Assembly: GCF_020627745.1 (NCBI RefSeq)
Contig: NZ_JAHDGE010000017.1
Coordinates: 1 to 56,716, forward strand
Direction of reading: 5' to 3'
Length of the DNA: 56,716 nucleotides
DNA from: Pseudooctadecabacter sp.
Lineage (GTDB): Bacteria; Pseudomonadota; Alphaproteobacteria; Rhodobacterales; Rhodobacteraceae
The notes under the pieces were generated by a model. That model was not told the origin of the DNA and ran no database searches. It worked only from the letters and a program-made list of their open reading frames with translations. Positions within the stretch are counted from its first letter, which is position 1, and every line of letters starts with the position of its first letter. Below, piece by piece: positions 8,422 through 18,139 of the stretch. Position numbers and translations under genes: made by a program.

Positions 8422-9030
8422 ATGAAAAGCACACCTGATTTTTCCTTTGAAACCGACCTGCGCGCCACCGGCGCCTTGCGGATCGCGGGCGTGGATGAGG
8501 TCGGGCGCGGCCCGCTTGCAGGGCCTGTTACAGCCGCTGCCGTCATTTTGGACCCGTCCAACATCCCCGATGGTCTGAACGACAGCAAAGCACTGACAGC
8601 GAAACGCCGCGCCGTGCTGGAACCCCTGATCTTTGCCGCTGCTGAGGTTTCCATCGCCCATGCGACGGTGGAGGAGATCGACGACATCAACATCCTGCGC
8701 GCATCGCACCTTGCGATGGAACGGGCCGTCGCAGGGTTGGGCCAAGTGGATCACGCACTGATCGACGGCAATATGATCCCGCGCAACCTGACCTGCCCGG
8801 CCACGACGGTGGTGAAGGGCGATGCGCGGTCTTTGTCCATCGCGGCGGCCTCAATTGTGGCCAAAATATGTCGCGACCGGATCATGGTTGAATTGGCGCA
8901 ACAGTATCCCGGCTATGGTTGGGAAACGAACGCGGGATATGGATCGAAAAGCCACATGTCTGCGATCCGAAATCTTGGGATTACCCCACACCATAGACGG
9001 TCGTTCAAACCGGTCCACAATATGTTGTGA
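8422..9030 (+). CDS. rnhB: Ribonuclease HII
   Basis: Cleaves RNA in RNA-DNA hybrids, including single ribonucleotides in DNA. The 202 residues show the family signature GVDEVGRGPLAGPV, with acidic active-site residues Asp25 and Glu26, then DSKALTAKRR, and the C-terminal GYGSKSH and HRRSFKPV. Normal length. It lies just upstream of ccrM on the same strand, an order often seen in Rhodobacterales; the 112-nt gap holds ccrM's own GANTC-rich leader. Confidence 0.95.
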   Translation: MKSTPDFSFETDLRATGALRIAGVDEVGRGPLAGPVTAAAVILDPSNIPDGLNDSKALTAKRRAVLEPLIFAAAEVSIAHATVEEIDDINILRASHLAMERAVAGLGQVDHALIDGNMIPRNLTCPATTVVKGDARSLSIAAASIVAKICRDRIMVELAQQYPGYGWETNAGYGSKSHMSAIRNLGITPHHRRSFKPVHNML

Positions 9031-9052
9031 CAAGAAAAAATCGTAACCTCTT

Positions 9053-10252
<1,200 letters not shown>

Positions 10253-10320
10253 GCCGACACGTTCAGGAATTTACGATTACCGCCTGTGCCTGCGGCCCTC
10301 CAGCCGTGGCACCACTTTTG

Positions 10321-10358
10321 CCCCCTGTCGGTTCCCAAGACCTGACAGGGGGTTTTTT
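10321..10358 (+). terminator. Intrinsic terminator after ccrM
   Basis: CCCCCTGTC (10321-10329) and GACAGGGGG (10344-10352), a perfect 9-bp stem, followed by six T residues. Confidence 0.9.
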
Positions 10359-10405
10359 CTGTTCCGAAACATCGCCATAAGGGGCGGGGCAAGACGGGGC
10401 ATATC

Positions 10406-11410
10406 ATGGCGAAAATTCTTCTTACGGGCGGGGCGGGCTATATCGGGTCGCACACCTATCTGGCCCTGATCGAAGCAGGGTTCGAGGTTGTGATCTTCGA
10501 CAACTATTCAAATGCCAAGCCGGATGTGCCCGCACGGTTGCAGGACATTGCAGGCGGACCGGTTCATGTGATCGAAGGCGATGTTCTGGACCGCGCCAGC
10601 CTGGATGCTGTTTTTGCGGCCCATCGCATCGACGGCGTGGTGCATTTTGCAGCGAAAAAGGCCGTCGGTGAAAGTGTTGAGAAACCGTTGGAGTATATGC
10701 ACACCAACGTGGGTGGCCTGTTGAACCTGCTGACCGCGATGGATCACGCGGGCGTTCGGCGGATTGTCTTTTCGTCGTCGGCCACTGTGTACGGGGATAC
10801 GGATGTGCAACCGATCCCCGAAGACCACCCGCGCACCTATACCTCCCCCTACGCGTTTACCAAAATCGCGGGTGAGCAGATTTTGGAACAGCTGACCGAT
10901 GACTGGTCGGTTGGCATTTTAAGGTATTTCAATCCGGTTGGCGCACACCGGTCCGCGATTATCGGTGAGGACCCTGAGGATATCCCGAACAATCTGGTGC
11001 CGTATATTGCCAAGGTGGCCACTGGCGATCTGGCCCAGTTGAGCGTGTTCGGTGATGATTACGATACCCCTGACGGCACCGGCGTGCGCGACTATATCCA
11101 TGTGGAGGATCTGGCAGAGGGCCATGTGCTGTCACTCAAACGGTTGATTGAGACCGGAGAGAGCCACACGGTCAATCTTGGCACGGGCGAAGGGTCATCG
11201 GTGCTGGATGTGGTGCGGGCCTATGGCGAGGCCTGTGGCGATGACATCGCCTATACAATCGCACCACGGCGGGACGGGGATGTGGCTGTGCTGACGGCGC
11301 GGCCCGACCGGGCCAAGGCGGAGCTGGGGTTCGAAGCCACGCGGACGCTGGCCGACATGTGCCGGTCCAGCTGGGCCTGGGTCAGCGGCCAGCGCCGGAA
11401 CGCAAAGTAA
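10406..11410 (+). CDS. galE: UDP-glucose 4-epimerase
   Basis: Interconverts UDP-glucose and UDP-galactose; a 334-residue SDR enzyme. The NAD-binding motif GGAGYIGSH is at residues 8-16, SSSATVYGD carries the catalytic Ser and YAFTK the catalytic Tyr/Lys. It could supply UDP-galactose for surface polysaccharide, although it is 15 kb from the polysaccharide locus. Start ATG at 10406; a terminator separates it from ccrM and its stop abuts the convergent alkB stop. Confidence 0.92.
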   Translation: MAKILLTGGAGYIGSHTYLALIEAGFEVVIFDNYSNAKPDVPARLQDIAGGPVHVIEGDVLDRASLDAVFAAHRIDGVVHFAAKKAVGESVEKPLEYMHTNVGGLLNLLTAMDHAGVRRIVFSSSATVYGDTDVQPIPEDHPRTYTSPYAFTKIAGEQILEQLTDDWSVGILRYFNPVGAHRSAIIGEDPEDIPNNLVPYIAKVATGDLAQLSVFGDDYDTPDGTGVRDYIHVEDLAEGHVLSLKRLIETGESHTVNLGTGEGSSVLDVVRAYGEACGDDIAYTIAPRRDGDVAVLTARPDRAKAELGFEATRTLADMCRSSWAWVSGQRRNAK

Positions 11411-12559
11411 TCAACGTGGCAGGGGGTTGGTTGCCGTCTTATAGGGCGCCCAATCGGTGATTTCAGGATAATACTGTTTGCGCCATGCGCGCACGCGGGG
11501 GTTCATGATGCGACGCCAGACAGGCGGGATCATCGCGGCCATGGTCATGATCGGATAGCCGTAGGGCAGCTGCGGGGCCTCCGTATCGTCATAGGTTTGC
11601 AGCAGCGGGAACCGCCGGTCGGGTTTATAATGGTGGTCGGAATGGCGCTGTAGATTGATCAGCAGCCAGTTGGACGCCAGTTGCGACGCATTCCACGAAT
11701 GCTGCGGTTTGACGTGTTCGTATTTGCCGTCGCCCAGATGTTTGCGCGTCAGGCCGTAATGTTCGACATAGTTGACCAGCTCCAACTGCCAGATGGCGAT
11801 GAACGCTTGCCAGACGAACAGCGCCAGACCCAGCCAACCACCGATCAGCACCGCCAGCGTCAACATTGCCACCTGCAACGCCGCATAGCGCCAGATGGGG
11901 TTTGACCTGTGGTGCCACGGCAGTTTCTTCCGCGTCAGCATCGCGGCCTCGGCCTTGAAGGCGGACACCGGTTGCTGGACGAGAACACGGGGGAAATAGC
12001 GGTGGAACCCTTCGTTATAGCGCGCCGTCACAGGGTCACGCGGGGTGGCGACGTAGCGGTGATGCACAAGCAGGTGTTCGCTGCGAAAATGGGAATAGAG
12101 CACCATGGCCAGCAGGATGTCCCCCATCCAGCGTTCCACTTTCGGTTTCTGGTGGCACAGTTCATGGGCGTAGGTGATGCCGATGGTGCCGGAAATCACG
12201 CCGATGCCAAAGAACAGCCCCGTCAGTTCAAGCCCCGACAGGTGGCCCGTGGTGCTGACGTACCACAGGATGCCAAAGAGGGTCGCGAATTGAAGCGGCG
12301 CCCAGATAATCGTGATGGCGCGATACCAGAACAGGTCGGCGTCCGGTGTATCCAGATCGGCGTTTTCCTCATAGGTGCCGGCGAGCGCATCGATGGCGGA
12401 AAACAGATACCATGTGGCCACCGGCAACAGCAGCACCGTCCAGCCGCCAAAGACCGCGCCAAGCCATGCCAGCGGGATCAGCGCGGCAGACAGCCAAAAC
12501 GGGGCCGCGCGGGTGATGCGGGCCATATTGGATTGGGACACGATTGGAAAAGACGTCAT
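11411..12559 (-). CDS. alkB: AlkB-type alkane 1-monooxygenase
   Basis: Integral-membrane di-iron enzyme that hydroxylates terminal methyl groups of medium-chain alkanes. All the histidine motifs are present: HELCH, EHLLVHH and LQRHSDHHYKP, plus NYVEHYGL, among several hydrophobic helices. The 382-residue length is typical. Two details differ from the textbook sequence: HELCH instead of HELGH and EHLLVHH instead of EHNRGHH. GAGGAAC stands before the ATG at 12559. No rubredoxin or rubredoxin reductase gene is in the window, so the electron donors must be elsewhere. It lies 48 nt downstream of mutY. Confidence 0.88.
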   Translation of the reverse strand: MTSFPIVSQSNMARITRAAPFWLSAALIPLAWLGAVFGGWTVLLLPVATWYLFSAIDALAGTYEENADLDTPDADLFWYRAITIIWAPLQFATLFGILWYVSTTGHLSGLELTGLFFGIGVISGTIGITYAHELCHQKPKVERWMGDILLAMVLYSHFRSEHLLVHHRYVATPRDPVTARYNEGFHRYFPRVLVQQPVSAFKAEAAMLTRKKLPWHHRSNPIWRYAALQVAMLTLAVLIGGWLGLALFVWQAFIAIWQLELVNYVEHYGLTRKHLGDGKYEHVKPQHSWNASQLASNWLLINLQRHSDHHYKPDRRFPLLQTYDDTEAPQLPYGYPIMTMAAMIPPVWRRIMNPRVRAWRKQYYPEITDWAPYKTATNPLPR

Positions 12560-12575
12560 GGTTTTGTTCCTCAGG

Positions 12576-12595
12576 GCTGCCGCATCATAGGCAGC
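12576..12595 (-). other. Short hairpin in the mutY-alkB gap
   Basis: GCTGCC (12576-12581) and GGCAGC (12590-12595) around an 8-nt loop, immediately 5' of the alkB ribosome site. There is no T run; a weak terminator, leader structure or chance. Confidence 0.3.
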
Positions 12596-12607
12596 GGGAT
12601 CGCGAAC

Positions 12608-13666
12608 TCAAACCTGCCGTAGCGTCGCAGCGGCGAGGGTGTAGGCCTTTTGCATCACCGTGGGCAGTGCTGAGGGCGCAAAATCCGCAGCGGCGACAAA
12701 ATTGCCGCGGGCCGGAGCGGCATCTTGGGGCAGCCATGCGGTCTGAACGGTTAAGATCAGGTGAAAATGGGTAAAGGTATGCCGTGCCGGTTCGTTCAAT
12801 GTGTCCCACGGCGCGTCACAGGGTGCCGCGGGTGCCGGATCATCGCCCCATTCGGTCGTAGGCCAGCCCAACATCCCCCCCAAAAGCCCTTTGTCGGGGC
12901 GGGTTTCCAGCAGCCATGCGCCATCGGCACGACGCGCGATATAGGCTGTGCCATGGCGCGTGGGTTTAGGCTTTTTCGGGGTTTTTTTGGGCAAGGTTGT
13001 CTGCGTTCCCGCTGATTGCGCGTCGCACGCCGGACGGACGGGGCAAATCCCGCAGGCGGGGTTCTTGGGGGTGCAGATGGTGGCGCCCAAATCCATAACG
13101 GCCTGTGCGTAATCGCCAGGCCGGTTCTGTGACGTGTGCCTTTCGGCGTAGGTCATGAACACGGGCTTTGCGGCGGGCAGGGGCGTGTGGTCATCATAAA
13201 GCCGCGCCATCACCCGTTCCACATTGCCGTCCAGAACCGTGGACGGCTGATCAAACGCGATGGCAGAGATAGCCGCCGCCGTATAGGGGCCGATACCCGG
13301 CAGAGTAATCAGTTCGTCATATGTCTGTGGAAAGACCCCGCCGTGATCCGCCAGCACCACCCGCGCGCATTTCAACAGGTTTCGCGCGCGTGCGTAATAT
13401 CCAAGGCCCGCCCAGGCCGCCATGACATCGGCATCCTCGGCGGCGGCCAGATCAGCAACCGTAGGCCAGATGGCGGTGAACTTCCGGTGATAATCGCGCA
13501 CAGCGGCGACGGTTGTTTGTTGTAACATGACCTCGGACAGCCAGACGGCGTAGGGGTCAGGACGCACGCCTGCTTTGCGGTCTGCTGGCATCACGCGCCA
13601 CGGCATGTCGCGGGCGTGGACATCGTACCAGTCCAATAACGCGGAAGTGACCGTGGTTTTCCCCAA
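12608..13666 (-). CDS. mutY: A/G-specific adenine DNA glycosylase
   Basis: Removes adenine mispaired with 8-oxoguanine. The 352 residues contain the helix-hairpin-helix GIGPYTAAAI, the catalytic Asp in TVLDGNVERV, the [4Fe-4S] ligands C-X6-C-X2-C-X5-C (CTPKNPACGICPVRPAC), and a C-terminal NUDIX-like 8-oxoG recognition domain. The start appears to be TTG at 13664-13666: the frame is closed by TGA 15 nt upstream, AAGGA stands 8 nt before it, and no ATG or GTG occurs before the conserved LLDWYDVHARDMPW. Divergent from the DUF721 gene. Confidence 0.93.
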   Translation of the reverse strand: MGKTTVTSALLDWYDVHARDMPWRVMPADRKAGVRPDPYAVWLSEVMLQQTTVAAVRDYHRKFTAIWPTVADLAAAEDADVMAAWAGLGYYARARNLLKCARVVLADHGGVFPQTYDELITLPGIGPYTAAAISAIAFDQPSTVLDGNVERVMARLYDDHTPLPAAKPVFMTYAERHTSQNRPGDYAQAVMDLGATICTPKNPACGICPVRPACDAQSAGTQTTLPKKTPKKPKPTRHGTAYIARRADGAWLLETRPDKGLLGGMLGWPTTEWGDDPAPAAPCDAPWDTLNEPARHTFTHFHLILTVQTAWLPQDAAPARGNFVAAADFAPSALPTVMQKAYTLAAATLRQV

Positions 13667-13733
13667 GTTATTGTCCTTTCACCCTCGGTTGTGCTGGCAT
13701 CGTCCACAGATGGGTTTAGAGTACCGCGCAGTG

Positions 13734-14249
13734 ATGAAACAGCCCCGTTCCCATACCGGCAAGCGCGGATTCTCCCGTGCGGCAACCCTGATGCAGAAAA
13801 GCATACGGGGTGCGACGGAAACCCGCGGCTTTGCGCAGACCCGTGTTCTGACCCATTGGGTCGAGATCGTGGGCGAGGCCACGGCCAAAGTGGCCCATCC
13901 CGTTGATGTAAGCTACGCCAAGGGCGGGTTTGGCGCGACGCTGACGGTTCTGACCTCAGGCGCGCAGGCCCCCATGCTTGAGATGCAGAAAGAGCAAATC
14001 CGCGAAAAGGTAAACGCCTGTTACGGCTACAACGCCATCGCGCGCATCCGCATCACCCAGACGGCGCGCACCGGCTTTGCCGAGGGGCAGATGGCCTTTG
14101 ACCACGCACCCAAGGCCAAGACCGGCCCTGCACCTGAGGCACGGGCCGCTGCGCAGCATGTTGCCGCACCCGTCGAAAACGAGGCATTGCGTCTTGCGCT
14201 TGAGGCGCTGGGGGCCAATGTCATATCCAAACGTCCTTCTGATACCTGA
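13734..14249 (+). CDS. DUF721 (DciA-like) protein
   Basis: About 171 residues from the ATG at 13734. RGFAQTRVLTHWVEIVGE followed by a beta-rich stretch (GATLTVLTSGAQAPMLEMQ) is the DUF721 pattern; members called DciA help load or operate the replicative helicase in bacteria lacking DnaC. The C-terminal third is a low-complexity Ala/Pro linker ending in ALEALGANVISKRP. The frame is open further upstream, so the exact start is uncertain. It is followed 11 nt later by the DsbA-like gene. Confidence 0.82.
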   Translation: MKQPRSHTGKRGFSRAATLMQKSIRGATETRGFAQTRVLTHWVEIVGEATAKVAHPVDVSYAKGGFGATLTVLTSGAQAPMLEMQKEQIREKVNACYGYNAIARIRITQTARTGFAEGQMAFDHAPKAKTGPAPEARAAAQHVAAPVENEALRLALEALGANVISKRPSDT

Positions 14250-14260
14250 AAGAGGTTCCG

Positions 14261-14920
14261 ATGAATAAATCCCTACTCGCGTCTGTTGCTGTCGTGGCCG
14301 TGGTGGCCATTGCCGGTGGCGCCTATTTCATGAACCAGCCCTCATCCGCTGAGGCGCAGGCCGCCGACGGCGCGGACCGCCCGCAGTTCGATGTGGTTGA
14401 TATGCTGCAAGGCAACCCCGATGCGCCGGTTCAGGTGATCGAATATGCATCCTACACCTGCCCCCACTGTGCGTCCTTTCACGCCAATCAGTACCAGCAG
14501 CTGAAAGAGAACTATATCGACACCGACCAGATCGGTTTCACCTACCGTGAGGTCTATTTTGACCAGCCGGGATTGTGGGCCTCTATGGTGGCGCGTTGTG
14601 GTGGGGAAGACCGGTTCTTCGGGATCACCAACGTTCTTTATGAAACCCAGCAAAACTGGGCCCGTCAGGAAGATGGCGCGGCCATCGCGGCATCCTTGCG
14701 CCAGATCGGCAAGATCGCTGGCATCACTGATGCGGAATTGGACGCCTGTATGTCGGATGGCGATACCGCACAGGAATTGATGGCGTGGTATCGGTCCAAT
14801 GCTGAGCTGGACAATGTGACAAGCACACCGACCTTCATCATCAACGGTGAAAAGTATTCCAACATGAATTATGCGGATTTTGCCGCAGTGCTGGATGAGA
14901 AGCTGGCAGAAGCCAACTGA
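14261..14920 (+). CDS. DsbA-family thiol-disulfide oxidoreductase
   Basis: Exported thioredoxin-fold protein of 219 residues with an N-terminal hydrophobic signal or anchor (residues 4-22). The active-site motif CPHC is at residues 67-70 in EYASYTCPHCASFH; the cis-Pro is in NVTSTPTFIINGEKY. It probably oxidises periplasmic thiols. Preceded by AAAGAGG and probably co-transcribed with the DUF721 gene. An intrinsic terminator follows at 14946. Confidence 0.9.
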   Translation: MNKSLLASVAVVAVVAIAGGAYFMNQPSSAEAQAADGADRPQFDVVDMLQGNPDAPVQVIEYASYTCPHCASFHANQYQQLKENYIDTDQIGFTYREVYFDQPGLWASMVARCGGEDRFFGITNVLYETQQNWARQEDGAAIAASLRQIGKIAGITDAELDACMSDGDTAQELMAWYRSNAELDNVTSTPTFIINGEKYSNMNYADFAAVLDEKLAEAN

Positions 14921-14945
14921 AGGCAACGACCATCAGACGGCATTG

Positions 14946-14978
14946 ATCGCGGCGCTACCCCAGCGCCGCGATTTTTTT
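14946..14978 (+). terminator. Intrinsic terminator of the DsbA gene, overlapping the lpxK end
   Basis: ATCGCGGCGCT (14946-14956) and AGCGCCGCGAT (14962-14972) form a perfect 11-bp stem with a 5-nt loop, followed by a run of T. The convergent lpxK stop codon (14955-14957) lies inside it, so the stem also encodes lpxK's last residues. The minus strand has no T run after the stem. Confidence 0.9.
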
Positions 14979-15929
14979 GTCCAGCGCGGACCAGTCCTGC
15001 ACGGACAGTCGCACGGGGATCGTGATGACCTTGGGGCGAAAGCTGTCCGGCAGACGGATCGCGTCTTTTTCCGTCGTCACAAGGTGTAGGCCACGGGCCT
15101 TTGCCTCTGCCTCCAGTCGCAGCATCAGGCTGTCGGTCAGGGGCTGGTGATCGTCCAATGCCTCCCCCCGCACCACGTCGGCACCCATGGATTTGAGGGT
15201 CGCGAAAAATTTCTCCGGATGGCCGATGCCTGCGAAGGCCAGCACCGGCAGTCCGTGCAAGGGCATCCCGGTGGGCAGCGGATCAAGCTGGCCGTCAAGG
15301 CGGATGCAGCTGTGGGGAATGTCGGGCTGGAACGCGCGGCGCGCGTGGTCCGGGCCGATGACCAGTAGCGCATCTGCGCGGGCAAGCCCTGCAGCGGCGG
15401 GTTCACGCAACGGTCCCGCAGGCAGGGTGCGGCCGTTGCCGAACCCTTTGACCGCATCAACGACCACGATGCTGAGGTCCTTATGAACCGACGGATTTTG
15501 GAACCCGTCATCAAGCAGGATAATCGAGGCGCCTGCGGCCTCGGCCCGTTGCACGCCCCGTGCGCGGTCCTTGGACACCCATGTCGGCGCAAAGGCCGCA
15601 AGCAAAAGCGGCTCATCCCCTACGTCGGCGGCGCTGTGCGTCGCCGGATCGACCTGCACGGGACCGTCGAGGCGGCCACCATAGCCGCGACTGACGATAT
15701 GGACATGGTGGCCCTGATCGCCCAGGCGCATGGCCAGTGCCATGGCGGTGGGTGTTTTGCCGGTGCCGCCTGCGTTGATATTGCCGATGCAGAGGACAGG
15801 AATTTCGGCGCGAAAATCGGGCTGTCTGGCAACGCGCAGGGCCGTGGCCTTTGCATAAAGCGCGCCCAAGGGGGCCAGCAGGGCCGCGCGCAGGCTGCGG
15901 GGTTTGTACCAGAAGACAGGGGGCTTCAT
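14955..15929 (-). CDS. lpxK: Tetraacyldisaccharide 4'-kinase (lipid A)
   Basis: Phosphorylates the 4' position of the lipid A precursor at the inner membrane. 324 residues from the ATG at 15929 (MKPPVFWYKPRSL). It has a short hydrophobic N-terminal helix, the P-loop in INAGGTGKTPTA, and the family motif RGYGGRL. The ATG overlaps the waaA stop by 4 nt. A longer frame opens upstream, but the family N terminus and the ATGA overlap support 15929. Its stop lies inside the DsbA terminator. Confidence 0.92.
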   Translation of the reverse strand: MKPPVFWYKPRSLRAALLAPLGALYAKATALRVARQPDFRAEIPVLCIGNINAGGTGKTPTAMALAMRLGDQGHHVHIVSRGYGGRLDGPVQVDPATHSAADVGDEPLLLAAFAPTWVSKDRARGVQRAEAAGASIILLDDGFQNPSVHKDLSIVVVDAVKGFGNGRTLPAGPLREPAAAGLARADALLVIGPDHARRAFQPDIPHSCIRLDGQLDPLPTGMPLHGLPVLAFAGIGHPEKFFATLKSMGADVVRGEALDDHQPLTDSLMLRLEAEAKARGLHLVTTEKDAIRLPDSFRPKVITIPVRLSVQDWSALDKKIAALG

Positions 15930-17050
15930 CGGGTGCGCCTTTCGCCGGTTACATGCGCCAGCGCGGTGTCGATGATGTCGTTCGTGATCGCGGCAGTGCG
16001 GGTGATTTCTTCCCATCCGGCAAGGGCCATGCGGGCGGTTTGTTCGGGGGACAGCAAGGTTCCCACCGCGATTCCCAGTTCTGACGCAGAGCGGATTTCG
16101 CGGCTGGCTTCGACGCTGGCCAGCCTCTCGAAACGGACGTCGTGGGGGGTCTTGCGGGGGCCGTGGATGACGGCGGAGCCAAGGATGATCGGATCAAAGG
16201 GCGACGTCACACTGCCCCCGCTGAGCGTGCCACCGATGAAGGTAAGTGGCGCGATGCGATACCAAAGGCCCAATTCTGCGGGCAGGTCGGCCACATAGGC
16301 CTGCATTTCGGCCGTAGGATCGTCGCCTTGCGACCGGACGCCTGTTTTCAGCCCTGTGTCGCGCAAGACATTGGCCACGCTTGGACCGCTGTCGATATCC
16401 GCAGGCGTTATAAGCAGCATCATGCGGTGGCTTTTGCGGCTGGCGGCCAGATGGGCGGCGGCCATATGGGTGACTTCGGCAGCACTGATGTTGGCGGCAA
16501 ACCAGACAGGCCGGGCCTCCAGCGCCTCAACCATGACGGTCAGTTCATTGGCGTCATGAGCCAACGGTACCGGGTCTTCGAGGATTGGACCGGTCGCGTG
16601 GACGGCCTCGGCGGACACTCCGCCGCGCCGCAAGCGCGTCGCGGTGGCCCCATCGGCGGTCAGGATCGTGTCGAACGCCTGCACGGCAGATTTGGCGGCA
16701 CCGGGAATCCAGCGGGCCGCACCGGCGATGACGCCCGACACGCGGGCATTCATAAAGGTCGCTGGAAGGCCGGATGCCGCGACCGTTCGCAGCAAGGCAG
16801 GCCGCAGGTCGCCTCCGTTCCAGATCAGGCAGCGGGGGGCGTGGTGATCCAAAAACGCGCGCGCGCGCATCGGGCTGTCGGCGGGCAGAAGATCCGTGAT
16901 CACTGATTCCGGCAAGTCGTCGAGCTGTTCCAGAAGGGCGGGATGGGCTGTCACGAGCACCTCGACGCCGTCGCCACGGTCATAAAGACGGCGCACCAGC
17001 GATCTGGTTGAGGCGACCGCGCCTGCCTCTCCGCAATGGACCCAGATCAC
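15926..17050 (-). CDS. waaA: 3-deoxy-D-manno-octulosonic acid (Kdo) transferase, N-terminally short
   Basis: Glycosyltransferase that adds Kdo to lipid A. From the GTG at 17050 it has 374 residues beginning MIWVHCGEAGA; Glu8 aligns with the catalytic base of WaaA (the SVGE motif). GT-B features follow (LIWNGGDLRPALL, FMNARVSG, FIGGTL, PFDPIILG). The N-terminal membrane anchor of about 40-50 residues found in most WaaA proteins is absent, and no room exists for it because the DUF4170 stop is 15 nt upstream in the same frame. Genomic context (lpxK, DUF4170) supports the call. Confidence 0.85.
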   Translation of the reverse strand: MIWVHCGEAGAVASTRSLVRRLYDRGDGVEVLVTAHPALLEQLDDLPESVITDLLPADSPMRARAFLDHHAPRCLIWNGGDLRPALLRTVAASGLPATFMNARVSGVIAGAARWIPGAAKSAVQAFDTILTADGATATRLRRGGVSAEAVHATGPILEDPVPLAHDANELTVMVEALEARPVWFAANISAAEVTHMAAAHLAASRKSHRMMLLITPADIDSGPSVANVLRDTGLKTGVRSQGDDPTAEMQAYVADLPAELGLWYRIAPLTFIGGTLSGGSVTSPFDPIILGSAVIHGPRKTPHDVRFERLASVEASREIRSASELGIAVGTLLSPEQTARMALAGWEEITRTAAITNDIIDTALAHVTGERRTR

Positions 17051-17065
17051 CGGCGCGGTCCGGAT

Positions 17066-17308
17066 TTAATCCAGTTCTTCGGTGGGTGAGGCGGGCTGTT
17101 CCTCGTCCCGCAAACGGTGAATATGCGCGATGAAATACCGCATATGCGCGTTGTCCACGGTGCGCTGGGCCTCGGCCTTCCACGCGTTGAAGGCGGCCTC
17201 GTAATTGGGAAACATGCCGACGATGTGGATGTCATCGACGTCCTTGAAGGCATTTTTCGTCGGATCGACAAGTTCGCCACCGAAGACGAGGTGAAGACGT
17301 TGGGACAT
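17066..17308 (-). CDS. DUF4170 protein
   Basis: An 80-residue soluble protein (MSQRLHLVFGGELVDP, HIVGMFPNYEAAFNAWKAEAQ) of the DUF4170 family, commonly found beside lpxK and waaA in alphaproteobacteria; function unknown. ATG at 17308. Its stop is in the same frame as waaA, 15 nt before the waaA GTG, so the two would be translated in tandem. Confidence 0.85.
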   Translation of the reverse strand: MSQRLHLVFGGELVDPTKNAFKDVDDIHIVGMFPNYEAAFNAWKAEAQRTVDNAHMRYFIAHIHRLRDEEQPASPTEELD

Positions 17309-17374
17309 GAGGCACCTTTGGTCAGATTGAATTGAAGGAAGACTAGGCTGTGGTCGGGGCGGCGTAAAGCTGGC

Positions 17375-18139
17375 CTATCTCAGGGCGGACATGATCTGTG
17401 CGTGAATGCCGCCGGATGCAACCATTCCGTTGATCTGGGGGTGGGGGTTGTTGAAACGCGGGGCTTGGCCATCCTTTGTGGTGGCATGGCCACCCGCCTC
17501 GGTCACGATCAGGCTGCCTGCGGCGACATCCCATTCCCACGTGGGCCGGAACGTCAACATCCCGTCAAAACGACCTTCGGCCACCAGTGCCAGACGAAAC
17601 GCCAGTGATGACCTGAACGTACGGTTGAACGGCGGCACACCGGCCACCCAGTGTTTCGGATCCATGATCGGTTTGGTCGTAAGCAACGTGGCGCTGTCGA
17701 TGGGTTTGTCAGGTTGCGCGCGGATAGGCGACCCGTTCAGCGTGGCCCCCCGCCCCAAGGCGGCAGCATAGAGAGCGTCGCGCATGGGCAGGTAGACCAC
17801 GCCTGCAACAATTCGGCCCGCTTCGGCAACCGCCAGCGAATGCGCCCAGTCCTTGCTGCCTTCAATGAAGGCGCGGGTGCCGTCGATGGGGTCGATGATG
17901 AACTGACGGTCCGTCGATTGACGCGCTGTGCCGTCCTCGGTTTCCTCGGACAGCCAGCCGTAGTCGGGGCGCGCGGCCTGCAGGTCAGCCTCTAGCTGGC
18001 GGTTCACGTGCAAATCAGCCTCGGTCACAGGGCCTTGGCCGTCCGATTTTTCCCACACTTCTGGCGTGGCGTTGAAATACCGGCGTGCGATGTCGCCCGA
18101 CTGGCGGGCGGCGGTGATCAGAAGGTCAAGGTCATTCAC
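17375..18139 (-). CDS. Inositol-monophosphatase-family phosphatase, probably CysQ
   Basis: A Mg-dependent, Li-sensitive phosphatase fold of 254 residues with GWLSEET, IDPIDGTRAF and WEWDVAAG, the three metal-site motifs. The most likely role is 3'(2'),5'-bisphosphate nucleotidase (CysQ), recycling PAP from sulfate assimilation; an inositol or other sugar phosphatase cannot be excluded. Start GTG at 18139, overlapping the pmbA stop by 8 nt; a nearby ATG is out of frame. Confidence 0.87.
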   Translation of the reverse strand: MNDLDLLITAARQSGDIARRYFNATPEVWEKSDGQGPVTEADLHVNRQLEADLQAARPDYGWLSEETEDGTARQSTDRQFIIDPIDGTRAFIEGSKDWAHSLAVAEAGRIVAGVVYLPMRDALYAAALGRGATLNGSPIRAQPDKPIDSATLLTTKPIMDPKHWVAGVPPFNRTFRSSLAFRLALVAEGRFDGMLTFRPTWEWDVAAGSLIVTEAGGHATTKDGQAPRFNNPHPQINGMVASGGIHAQIMSALR

